Notes under the pieces: model-generated
The model's input: only the letters and a program-made list of their open reading frames with translations
Told to the model about the DNA's origin: nothing
Database searches by the model: none
Made by a program: the position numbers and the translations under genes
Part shown: positions 1-6,660 of the stretch, in pieces
Layout: each line of letters starts with the position of its first letter
Numbering within the stretch: the stretch's first letter is position 1
From: an uncultured Lachnospiraceae bacterium
Lineage (GTDB): Bacteria > Bacillota > Clostridia > Lachnospirales > Lachnospiraceae
Direction of reading: 5' to 3'
Length of the DNA: 20,733 bases
NCBI GenBank assembly: GCA_910588895.1
Contig: CAJUSS010000059.1
Span: 1-20,733 of the forward strand

Positions 1-69
1 CTCCATCATATCGTTGATATAGGTATCGATCTTCTCCGACTTGATCCCTATATCAACGATATGATGGAG
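1..69. repeat. 23-bp perfect inverted repeat (fold-back) at window edge
   Basis: Bases 1-23 are the exact reverse complement of bases 47-69, with a 23-base spacer. Read on the minus strand, bases 46 to 1 encode IKSEKIDTYINDMME, which leads in frame into the EAKDHPVF stretch of the YgfK-like gene starting at 61. The plus-strand reading of 1-46 is open but does not resemble the family. The simplest inference is that bases 1-46 are an inverted copy of the true upstream coding sequence, as made by a fold-back chimera or a contig-end artefact. A natural inversion is less likely. Confidence 0.85.
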
Positions 70-1224
70 GCAAAGGACCACCCGGTCTTTAAGGCGTGCA
101 TCGCCTGGCTGAAGGCCCATAAGGAGGAGTTCACCCATCTGACCGAGGAGGACATTGACCAGATCCCCTCCAGGATCTGCCGCTCGGTCACCGTATCCAC
201 CCTTCACGGCTGTCCGCCTCAGGAGATCGAGAGCATCGCCTCGTATCTGCTGACGGAGAAAGGGCTGCACACCTTTGTGAAATGCAATCCCACCCTTTTG
301 GGCTATGAGGAGGCCCGGCAGATCATGGACCGCATGGGCTATGACTATGTGGCCTTTGGAGAGTTTCATTTTAAAGACGATCTGCAGTTTGAGGACGCGG
401 TCCCCATGCTGGGTCGTTTAGATGCCCTGGCGAAGGAGAATGGGCTGGAGTTCGGCGTGAAGATCACCAACACTTTTCCGGTGGACGTGACCAAAAAGGA
501 GCTTCCCAGCGAGGAGATGTACATGTCCGGAAAGTCCCTGTGCGCCCTTTCCTTAAGCGTGGCCCATCGGCTCAGCCGGGCCTTTGACGGGAAGCTTAAG
601 ATCTCCTATTCCGGAGGGGCAGATTACTTTAATATCGATAAGATCTATTCCCTGGGGATCTGGCCGATCACGGTGGCCACGACGCTCTTAAAGCCCGGCG
701 GCTATGACCGGGACATCCAGATCGCCCAGAAGCTGGCATCCCAGACCTATGACCGCTTTAAGGGTGTGGACATAGAGGGGCTTGAAAAGCTGATCGCCAA
801 GGTCAAGAAGGATCCCCATCATGTGAAGCCGGTGAAGCCGCTGCCCAGCCGGAAGGTGGAGGAGAAGGTGCCGCTCTTAGACTGCTTTATGGCTCCCTGC
901 ATGGAAGGATGTCCCATCCATCAGGATATCCCGGCCTATGTGAAGCTGACGGGAGAGGGGCGGTACAAGGAGGCCCTGGAGGTGATCCTAAAAAAGAACC
1001 CCCTGCCCTTCATGACCGGGACCCTCTGTAACCACAGGTGCATGGGCAGATGCAGCCGGAATTTAAAGCAGGCATTGGAGAACGGAAAGACGGTGGAGGA
1101 GCTGGATGGGATGGAGTTTTACGGAGAATATTCCGTACAGACCGACCCATTAGGCGCGATCAAAGAAAATCCGATCAGCCATGTATCCTATTCCTACGGC
1201 ACTCAGGTGATCATCCTGGACTAG
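61..1224 (+). pseudogene. ygfK: YgfK-like Fe-S oxidoreductase fragment fused in frame to xanthine dehydrogenase sequence
   Basis: Residues 1 to about 334 match the central part of YgfK-type proteins (putative selenate reductase subunit), which are linked to purine and selenium-dependent hydroxylase clusters. There is a TIM-barrel-like flavin domain with STLHGCPP, KITNTFPV and YSGGADY segments, then the Cys-rich start of a GltD-like Fe-S domain (CFMAPCMEGCP, then CNHRCMGRCSRN). From about residue 335 (near base 1060) the sequence switches to the C-terminal region of a selenium-dependent xanthine dehydrogenase (EELDGMEFYGEY, HVSYSYGTQV). An amber codon at 1222-1224 stops it. The true N-terminus is missing because the window edge carries an inverted copy; the ATG at 61 is internal. 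The YgfK C-terminal part and most of the dehydrogenase are absent, so this is a deletion fusion and almost surely not functional. A misassembly would look the same. Confidence 0.85.
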
Positions 1225-1608
1225 GAGGGAAAGATCGAAAAGGCCGTCTCCGCCTTTGATGTGGGCACGCCGGTGAACATCCAGTCCGTGGAGGGACAGA
1301 TCGAGGGCGGCATGGTCATGGGCATCGGCTATGGGGTCACAGAGGAATTTAAGTGCGAGGACGGCATCCCAAAGAGCAGGTTCGGCACGATCGGGTTCAT
1401 GCGGGCAGACGAGGCGCCCAAGCTGGATGTGATCTTGTGTGTGCTGGAGGAGCGGAAGCTGCCCTACTCCCTGGGCGCCAAGGGCTGCGGCGAGCTGTGC
1501 ATGATCCCCACCGCACCGGCCTGCGCATTGGCCTACTATAAGCTGGACGGGAAGTTCAGGCAGACGCTGCCATTAGAGGATACGCCTTATCGGAAAAAGA
1601 AGAGATGA
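1225..1608 (+). pseudogene. C-terminal fragment of selenium-dependent xanthine dehydrogenase, downstream of an amber stop
   Basis: This continues the preceding ORF in the same frame after the TAG at 1222. The residues on both sides form one family segment: VIILD, stop, EGKIEKAVSAFDVGTPVN. Intact relatives have an acidic residue here, so GAG to TAG is the likely change. Recognisable molybdopterin-domain pieces are VEGQIEGGMVMGIGYG, FGTIGFMR, and the C-terminal LGAKGCGELCMIPTAPA and LPLEDTPY. Internal ATGs (the first ORF-opening one would be a GTG at 1261) lack a convincing ribosome binding site, so it is probably not separately translated. The family oxidises xanthine or related purines using a Mo cofactor with labile selenium. 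The fragment lacks the FAD, Fe-S and most of the Mo domains. The nearby XdhC-family gene fits the same former pathway. Confidence 0.85.
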
Positions 1609-1619
1609 GAAAAAAGGAG

Positions 1620-1644
1620 CCGGGGATCGTTTCATGGTCCCCGG
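1620..1644 (+). other. Hairpin without a T-tract after the xdh fragment
   Basis: A 9-bp stem (1620-1628 with 1636-1644, one G-T pair, otherwise Watson-Crick) encloses a 7-base loop. It sits 11 bases after the stop codon at 1608. No run of T follows, so it is a weak candidate for termination or mRNA 3'-end protection. Confidence 0.4.
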
Positions 1645-1727
1645 GCCGCGATCATGTCGATCTTAGCATATTTTTAAAAAACGAGATTTTCTAAAGGCTA
1701 TGTCATTTTGGGAAGAGGTGGGAAGGA

Positions 1728-1756
1728 TTGTTTTTTTGCTGGCGATATGGTATGCT
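1728..1756 (+). promoter_or_regulatory. Putative sigma-A promoter for the lipoprotein gene
   Basis: A -35 box TTGTTT (1728-1733) lies 17 bases from a -10 box TATGCT (1751-1756), about 85 bases upstream of the ATG at 1841. A 9-bp inverted repeat, CGATATGGT at 1743-1751 and ACCATATCG at 1808-1816, straddles the predicted start site and its left arm touches the -10 box. That could be an operator pair, but this is only inferred. Confidence 0.45.
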
Positions 1757-1840
1757 CATCGTACGAAGAGATGGCATATGGGAGCAGATGGCTTGAACGG
1801 TCGCCAAACCATATCGTCCGGAAGGAAATGAGGGACCAAG

Positions 1841-2407
1841 ATGGATAAAGACCATTTTACCAGCCCAGACCAAGATAGGCGGCCCGGCTGCGGCAGGGTC
1901 GTCCTTTTGCTGCCCGCCGTTCTCCTCTTCTGCTTAGCCTGCTCCAGGAGCACACAAAGCGGCGATCCCAGAAAGTCCTATTTTACGGAAGAGTATCAGG
2001 TAAAGGCGTACGAGGACGGAAAGGCCAGCGCCTTTGGCTTAAACATCGCGCCAGATGAGGAGATGGGCGACTGGGCGGTGGAGTGGGTGTCCGGTGTGAC
2101 TAAGGGAGAGGGTTTTCAGTACCTGATCTATGCCGACCCGGATTCCTGGGATGCTTATCTTTATCATCCCGAGGGGCAGGCCGTGATACAGAAGCTGACC
2201 AACGATGATGTGGCGGTGGAGTATTCCGATGGGACCCTGCGCGTGTATGTGACCTCTGTGCCTGCCGGCAGCGAAGAGGATACCGACGAGGAGGCCAGAT
2301 GGCTCCTGCACCTGGCAGCGCCTCCTGCCGGGGCATGGCCGTCTAAGGTCGAGCTGTACTGGGATGGCCGTGAGGTGCCGTGTGATGCTGCGGACCTCAA
2401 AGATTAA
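1841..2407 (+). CDS. Putative secreted lipoprotein of unknown function
   Basis: This 188-residue protein has a basic N-terminus, a hydrophobic stretch at about residues 19-33 (VVLLLPAVLLFCLA) and a Cys at 34 followed by Ser, which reads as a lipoprotein signal. The lipobox (C-L-A-C) is atypical at -3 and -2, so a simple signal anchor is possible. The mature part is acidic and hydrophilic with several Trp and Tyr residues (DWAVEWV, YADPDSWDAYLYHPEG) and no motif I recognise. It would sit on the outer face of the membrane. The ATG at 1841 has GAGGGA five bases upstream and its own candidate promoter. The next gene (xdhC-like) has a separate promoter, so the two need not work together. No function is assigned. 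Confidence 0.7.
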   Translation: MDKDHFTSPDQDRRPGCGRVVLLLPAVLLFCLACSRSTQSGDPRKSYFTEEYQVKAYEDGKASAFGLNIAPDEEMGDWAVEWVSGVTKGEGFQYLIYADPDSWDAYLYHPEGQAVIQKLTNDDVAVEYSDGTLRVYVTSVPAGSEEDTDEEARWLLHLAAPPAGAWPSKVELYWDGREVPCDAADLKD

Positions 2408-2448
2408 AGGCGGACGACCGATCGTGACGGACCGGTATCTTTTTGAAA

Positions 2449-2477
2449 TGGACAGAGTCCCAAGATCGTAATATAAT
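2449..2477 (+). promoter_or_regulatory. Putative promoter of the xdhC-like gene
   Basis: TGGACA (2449-2454), a 17-base spacer and a perfect TATAAT (2472-2477) precede a leader of about 95 bases. Just downstream, AGATATG (2478-2484) and CATATCT (2508-2514) form a 7-bp inverted repeat around a GGGG/CCTACCC pair, a possible leader hairpin or operator. Confidence 0.55.
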
Positions 2478-2578
2478 AGATATGATCCATAGGGGAACGG
2501 ACCTACCCATATCTGCGGCCAAGGGCGATAGGAGCTGAGCCGACGGCAGGAAGAGGCCGGCCAAGAAAGGGACTTAAG

Positions 2579-3736
2579 ATGAGAAGGCTATTTCAGAGAT
2601 TGCAGGAAGTGTTGAAAAATGGAGAGGAAGCAGTCCTGGTAACGGTGATCGCCAGCTCTGGCTCCACGCCTCGGGGGGCAGGATCCAGGATGCTGGTGAA
2701 GGCGGACGGACGGGTCTGCGGGACGATCGGCGGCGGCGCGGTGGAGTACCGGGCAGAGCAGACCGCCATGGAGGCGATCAAGGAGAAGACCTCCTATGTA
2801 AAAGGCTTCACCCTGACAAAGAACCAGGTGTCGGATATCGGGATGATCTGCGGCGGGGATGTGGTGGTGTATTTCCAGTATATCACGCCGGAGGATGAGA
2901 ATGCCTGTGACTACTGTGCCCAGGTCCTGGCGGCATTGGAGCGGGATGAGGACAGTTGGATCGTCCTGGACATCACCGATGTCACCTGCTGGCAGGCCGG
3001 GCTCTATGACCGGAGGAACGGGCTGACCGGGATCTGCAGGAGCGAGGGCTGCGGCGGTGATGGATGGGATCGGGATGGACACGGAGCCGGATATGGAGAC
3101 CGAAGCGCGGATGATGCAGATAAAGACGGGGACGGTGCCGGAGGCGGGAAGGGCGCAGGAGAAAGGGCCTGCAAAGACAGCCAGGTACTGACGCTCCCCG
3201 AGGAGATGTTCGGGACCACTGCCCGGCAGTACGAGGTAGATGGACGGAGATACTATGTGGAGCCACTGGTCCGGGCCGGGAGAGTGTATGTGTTCGGCGG
3301 GGGCCATGTGGCCCAGGAGCTGGTGCCGGTGCTGACCCATGTAGGCTTCCGGTGTGTGGTCATGGACGATCGGGAAGCGTTTGCAAATCCCCAGGTCTTC
3401 CCCGACGCCCAGGAGACGGTGGTGGGGGATATGGAGAAGATCTGTGACTACCTCACGATCAAGAAGGAGGATTATGTCTGCATCATGACCAGAGGCCACA
3501 AGGCCGACTATGAGGTCCAGCGCCAGGTCCTGGCCTGCCATCCCCGTTATATCGGGGTCATCGGCAGCCGGAACAAGATCGGAGTGGTCACAAAAAAGCT
3601 GCTGGCGGACGGATTTTCGCTGGAGGAGATCCAGAGCTGCCACATGCCGATCGGCACCCGGATCTACGCGGAGACGCCGGCGGAGATCGCGATCAGCATC
3701 GCCGGCGAGATGATCTCGGTCCGGTCCGGGCATTGA
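2579..3736 (+). CDS. xdhC: XdhC/CoxF-family molybdenum hydroxylase maturation protein
   Basis: XdhC-family proteins bind molybdenum cofactor and help insert its sulfurated form into xanthine dehydrogenase-type enzymes in the cytoplasm. The N-terminal XdhC/CoxI domain (about residues 1-145) shows VIASSGSTPRGAGSRMLV, GTIGGGAVE and the conserved MICGGDVVVYFQ. The C-terminal Rossmann domain (about 225-385) shows VYVFGGGHVAQEL, TRGHKADYE, IGVIGSRNK and PIG followed by ETPAEIAISI. At 385 residues it is longer than usual because of a Gly/Asp-rich insertion at about residues 155-197 between the domains. The start ATG at 2579 directly opens the family's LFQRLQEVL helix. It follows a broken xanthine dehydrogenase fragment, so its local client appears lost; it may serve another hydroxylase elsewhere. 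A strong terminator follows. Confidence 0.88.
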   Translation: MRRLFQRLQEVLKNGEEAVLVTVIASSGSTPRGAGSRMLVKADGRVCGTIGGGAVEYRAEQTAMEAIKEKTSYVKGFTLTKNQVSDIGMICGGDVVVYFQYITPEDENACDYCAQVLAALERDEDSWIVLDITDVTCWQAGLYDRRNGLTGICRSEGCGGDGWDRDGHGAGYGDRSADDADKDGDGAGGGKGAGERACKDSQVLTLPEEMFGTTARQYEVDGRRYYVEPLVRAGRVYVFGGGHVAQELVPVLTHVGFRCVVMDDREAFANPQVFPDAQETVVGDMEKICDYLTIKKEDYVCIMTRGHKADYEVQRQVLACHPRYIGVIGSRNKIGVVTKKLLADGFSLEEIQSCHMPIGTRIYAETPAEIAISIAGEMISVRSGH

Positions 3737-3751
3737 TCAGGGCACTGTGTG

Positions 3752-3788
3752 TGCAGAAAGGCGGACAACGACCGCCTTTCTGCATTTT
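3752..3788 (+). terminator. Rho-independent terminator after xdhC
   Basis: A perfect 13-bp stem (3752-3764 with 3772-3784) with a 7-base loop is followed by TTTTC. It starts 16 bases after the stop codon of the xdhC-like gene and separates it from the sucrose promoter at 3803. Confidence 0.85.
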
Positions 3789-3802
3789 CTGCAGGTTTAT
3801 GG

Positions 3803-3831
3803 TTGACGATCTTCCGGTCTGGTGGTAAGCT
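3803..3831 (+). promoter_or_regulatory. Promoter of the GH32 remnant / MBL hydrolase unit
   Basis: TTGACG (3803-3808), a 17-base spacer and TAAGCT (3826-3831) put the start of transcription near 3838. The LacI-type operator begins at 3839, the same geometry as at the scrA promoter, so repression by blocking initiation is expected. Confidence 0.7.
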
Positions 3832-3838
3832 TTAACTT

Positions 3839-3863
3839 AAGTAACCGGTTACTTTACCGGTTA
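3839..3863. promoter_or_regulatory. LacI-family (ScrR) operator, copy 1
   Basis: AAGTAACCGGTTACTT (3839-3854) is a perfect 16-bp palindrome centred on CpG, as is usual for LacI-family operators. A second half-operator follows, so that TAACCGGT (3842-3849) and ACCGGTTA (3856-3863) also form an inverted repeat six bases apart. The same composite site, with one base changed, occurs at 6603-6627 upstream of scrA. The LacI-family gene encoded between the two sites is the obvious candidate ligand. Confidence 0.85.
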
Positions 3864-3907
3864 TAAAAACATGGAAGATATATACAAATGGTATAAGGAG
3901 GTGCCCT

Positions 3908-4362
3908 ATGGGACAAAGGGGCCATGTAAGAGCACCCATAAACTGGGTGAACGGTCCCAACGGATCTTTGTACTATAAAGGGCTCTATCATCTGTTTTAT
4001 CAGCATTTTCCATATGGATCCAGGTGGGGGACGATGCACTGGGGGCATGCGGTCAGCAAGGATCCGGAGGACATCCATCGGCTGGCGGACGATCGATATG
4101 ATGCCTGCCAGATGCTGCTGGTCTCGGAGGACGGGATGTATTTTGACGGCAGGAACGGGAAACAGGTGGTCATCCCGCCGATAAAGGATAAGAGGATCGG
4201 GGACCGTCTGGACATCTATGTGGATAAGGATATCCTGGAGGTCTATGTGGACCATGGAGGATATGCGATCACCCACGCGGGCTGGGGGATGAGATCTGCA
4301 CAGACGCGGATGGTTGCGTAGAGCTGTACACCTATGGCCGCAGCGAGCAGATGGAAAAATGA
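3908..4362 (+). pseudogene. Internally deleted and frameshifted GH32 sucrose-6-phosphate hydrolase remnant
   Basis: The first ~45 residues match the start of GH32 beta-fructosidases (YYKGLYHLFYQHFPYG, MHWGHAVSKD). The sequence then jumps to the C-terminal beta-sandwich module (RLDIYVDKDILEVYVDHGGYAITHAGW). Around 300 residues are missing, including the RDP and EC catalytic segments. The nucleophile motif WMNDPNG reads WVNGPNG, so the catalytic Asp is Gly. At the G5 run 4284-4288 the frame appears shifted by -1: the next frame continues GDEICTDADGCVELYTYGRS and stops at 4362, whereas the original frame stops at 4321. The ribosome binding site (AAGGAGGT at 3896-3903), promoter and operator are intact. 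The gene was probably scrB, hydrolysing imported sucrose-6-phosphate. Translation now would give a short dead protein. Confidence 0.85.
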
Positions 4363-4417
4363 AGAGAAAGATCGCTGCATGGAGCGGCTGGAAAAAGGAA
4401 AAGGAGGACAGGAGGAT

Positions 4418-5251
4418 ATGGAGATACGTTATCTGGGGACTGCGGCGGCGGAGGGCTGGCCGGCGCTGTTCTGTGATTGCGCCCTCTGTTGCAGGGCGAG
4501 AGAAGTGGGAGGAAAGGAGCTGCGGACCAGGACCCAGGCGCTGGTGGACGACACGCTGCTGATCGATCTTCCGCCGGATACTTACACACATGCGATCCGC
4601 GACCGTTTACAGCTGGGGAAGATCCAGCATCTGCTGGTCACTCACTCCCATATGGATCATTTCTTTCCGGTGGAGCTGATCCACCGCCATGAGCATTTCG
4701 GGCATGGGGCGAAGGGGATGCTCCACGTCTATGGGAACGAGGCGGTGGAGAAGGCTTTTTATGACGCGGTGCTGATCGACCGGTTCAAGGTCCATCCCTT
4801 AGACGACGCGGTCCGGTTCATCCGCTTGGAGCCCTTTGACACCTTTGAGGCGGAGGGCTATCAGATCACGGCAGTCCCGGCCGACCATGATAAGAGGGAG
4901 ACCTGCTATATCTATATCATCGAGAAGGAAGGCCGATGCCTTCTGTACGGACATGACACGGGGCTGGAGCTGAGCCCAAAGGCCTGGGACTGCATCTTCC
5001 GCCATCACTATGATCTGGTATCCATGGACGCTACCATGGGCCGGAAGCATTCGGAGCGGTATCACATGGGACTGCCGGATGTGCTGGACTTTGCCGAGAG
5101 GCTGCAAAAACAGGGCTCCATCGGGAAAGAGACGATAAAGGTGATCAACCATTTCTCCCACAACGGCGAGATGACCCACGAGGAGCTGGAAGCCTTTGCC
5201 GGGGAGCATGGACTGATCGCGTCTTATGACGGTATGCGGGTGTCCTTTTAA
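4418..5251 (+). CDS. Metallo-beta-lactamase-fold hydrolase, PhnP-like
   Basis: This 277-residue cytoplasmic protein resembles the PhnP/COG1235 branch of the MBL-fold phosphodiesterases. The start region MEIRYLGTAAAEG is typical. It contains the metal motif THSHMDH (His76, His78, Asp80, His81), a later PADHD, YGHDTG, and a C-terminal INHFSHNG. CDCALCCRA at about residues 20-28 matches the Cys-containing loop of this group. I chose the ATG at 4418 because AAGGAGG (4401-4407) lies ten bases upstream; an in-frame ATG at 4334 would add 28 atypical residues. It follows the GH32 remnant by 55 bases with no terminator, so it is likely transcribed from the sucrose-controlled promoter at 3803. Its substrate is unknown; a cyclic or phosphodiester sugar compound is only a guess. 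Confidence 0.85.
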   Translation: MEIRYLGTAAAEGWPALFCDCALCCRAREVGGKELRTRTQALVDDTLLIDLPPDTYTHAIRDRLQLGKIQHLLVTHSHMDHFFPVELIHRHEHFGHGAKGMLHVYGNEAVEKAFYDAVLIDRFKVHPLDDAVRFIRLEPFDTFEAEGYQITAVPADHDKRETCYIYIIEKEGRCLLYGHDTGLELSPKAWDCIFRHHYDLVSMDATMGRKHSERYHMGLPDVLDFAERLQKQGSIGKETIKVINHFSHNGEMTHEELEAFAGEHGLIASYDGMRVSF

Positions 5252-5312
5252 GGTCCTGCGACCTGGCAGTATCTTTTATAGGATCGGTGATATCGATATT
5301 GCAGAAGATCGT

Positions 5313-6338
5313 TCACTGTGTGGTCTCCCTGCGGATCAGGACAGGGGTGACCACCTTGTGGATGGGGGCCGGTATGGGGGCGGGCCTGCGTTTTTTTTGC
5401 TCGTTCATCTGTGCCACCAAAAGCTCCATAGCCTCCCCCGCGATCTTATCGGCCTGCTGGCCTACGGTGCTGATCGGGAGGATGGATCCGCGGGAGATCG
5501 GGGAGTCGTCGAAGCCGATGATCTGGTGATCGGCCGGGAGCTTCCCGTACCGCCGGAACAGGAGGTTTAAAAAGATATTGGCGTAGGTATCATTGGCTAA
5601 GAAGATCCCCTTTTTCCTTCCGGCATAGCGCTGTTCGATCCCATCTAGTATCTGGCCGATCGCCGCTACATTTTCCTCATAAGACTTGCCCAGGTCTGCC
5701 AAGATGAGCTCATGCTCCAGCTGGTGTTCCCGGCAGATATCCGCGAACCCTTCGATCCGCTTATAGGCAGGGTTTTTGGGGGATACCTTGTCATTGATAT
5801 GGATCAAGATCTCACAGCCGTTCTTATACAAAAGGCTGGTGGCCTGGACAGCTCCCATGTAGTTATCGCTGTTCACGCTGCAGGTACAGCGGTCCTCCCG
5901 CTCGATAGTGACCACGGGGATGTCATAGGAGGCCAGCTCCTCCGAGGGGATCGTATGGCTCAAGACGATCAGCCCTTCGATCTTGTAGGCCAAAAGCTCC
6001 TGGATATAGCGGCGCTCGATCTCCTTATCCCGGTCGCCCACAAAGACCAGGAACTTATAGCCGTAGGTCTTGTAGGTGGACAGGATCTGGTCCATCATCT
6101 GGGAATAGTAGTGCAGGTAGAGATTGGGGATGATGATGCCTACAAATTCACTTTTTCCATTGGCCAATATCTTGGCCACTTTATTTTTTTTATAACCTAA
6201 TTCCACCAGTGCGTCCGCGATCTTCTGCTGGTTCTCCAGGGTCAGGGAGTCTGGGTCGTTAAAGTATCGGGAGATGGTGGTCTTGGAAAAATGGGTGTAC
6301 TGCGCGATATCGGCAAAGGTGATGTTTTTCTTATCCAT
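5313..6338 (-). CDS. scrR: LacI-family transcriptional repressor of the sucrose genes (ScrR-like)
   Basis: This 341-residue protein has an N-terminal LacI helix-turn-helix (about residues 7-27, FADIAQYTHFSKTTISRYFN) followed by a hinge helix (KVAKILANGKSEFVGIIIPN). A periplasmic-binding-like effector domain runs to the end (DIPVVTIERE, VNSDNYMGA, FLANDTYANIF, IIGFDDSPIS). The protein is a cytoplasmic dimer that binds palindromic operators and releases them on binding a sugar signal. It sits between two units that each carry the same CpG-centred operator, so it very probably represses both the GH32/MBL unit and scrA; sucrose or a phosphorylated sugar is the likely effector. The ribosome binding site is weak. 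It converges on the MBL gene with only 61 bases between and no clear terminator. Confidence 0.88.
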   Translation of the reverse strand: MDKKNITFADIAQYTHFSKTTISRYFNDPDSLTLENQQKIADALVELGYKKNKVAKILANGKSEFVGIIIPNLYLHYYSQMMDQILSTYKTYGYKFLVFVGDRDKEIERRYIQELLAYKIEGLIVLSHTIPSEELASYDIPVVTIEREDRCTCSVNSDNYMGAVQATSLLYKNGCEILIHINDKVSPKNPAYKRIEGFADICREHQLEHELILADLGKSYEENVAAIGQILDGIEQRYAGRKKGIFLANDTYANIFLNLLFRRYGKLPADHQIIGFDDSPISRGSILPISTVGQQADKIAGEAMELLVAQMNEQKKRRPAPIPAPIHKVVTPVLIRRETTQ

Positions 6339-6443
6339 CGCTGTCTACTGCTACCTCTTTCTATCTTGCTTTTTAGTTTGCTCCCGGCTGCTTCTTACGG
6401 GGGCTTACGTTGTATGGGCATTCCTGCATCGCTATCTTTTGTA

Positions 6444-6472
6444 AGTATAGCAAAAAGTGGGCAAGCTTGCAA
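6444..6472 (-). promoter_or_regulatory. Promoter of scrR (minus strand)
   Basis: On the minus strand TTGCAA (6472-6467), a 17-base spacer and TATACT (6449-6444) predict a leader of about 100 bases before the repressor start. The operator at 6603 lies some 155 bases upstream, so autoregulation is not obvious. Confidence 0.55.
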
Positions 6473-6564
6473 TGGGCAGGCTGGTTTCCCGCTACCGGAT
6501 CTGTACAGATCTGCCGAAAAACGGCATGTCTGATCGAACGATATGCTGAAAAGAAGATCTGCTA

Positions 6565-6593
6565 TTGAAGTTCGATGGAGAACGTGCTATCAT
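6565..6593 (+). promoter_or_regulatory. Promoter of scrA
   Basis: TTGAAG (6565-6570), a 17-base spacer and TATCAT (6588-6593) place the transcription start near 6600, directly before the operator at 6603. The rest of the 322-base stretch 6339-6660 holds the divergent scrR promoter and a TGCCGAAAAACGGCA hairpin around 6512-6526. I see no catabolite-responsive element. Confidence 0.65.
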
Positions 6594-6602
6594 AAGAGTA
6601 TA

Positions 6603-6627
6603 AAGTAACCGGTAACTTTACCGGTTA
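6603..6627. promoter_or_regulatory. LacI-family (ScrR) operator, copy 2
   Basis: AAGTAACCGGTAACTT (6603-6618) differs from the perfect palindrome at 3839 by one base. It is followed by the same TACCGGTTA half-site, so TAACCGGT (6606-6613) and ACCGGTTA (6620-6627) are again an inverted repeat six bases apart. Its position at the start of transcription fits a repressor operator. Confidence 0.85.
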
Positions 6628-6660
6628 TTCATTGAACTTTACATAAAAGGAGGAAAAGAC

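Noticed and set aside
1222..1224. Programmed recoding of UAG
   Set aside because: Selenocysteine uses UGA, not UAG, and the selenium in this dehydrogenase family is a cofactor atom; with the gene already truncated, a nonsense mutation is simpler.
2588..3733. Long minus-strand ORF (381 codons) opposite the XdhC-family gene
   Set aside because: It mirrors a clear, conserved plus-strand gene, and its translation shows no family features; such shadows are common in GC-rich coding sequence.
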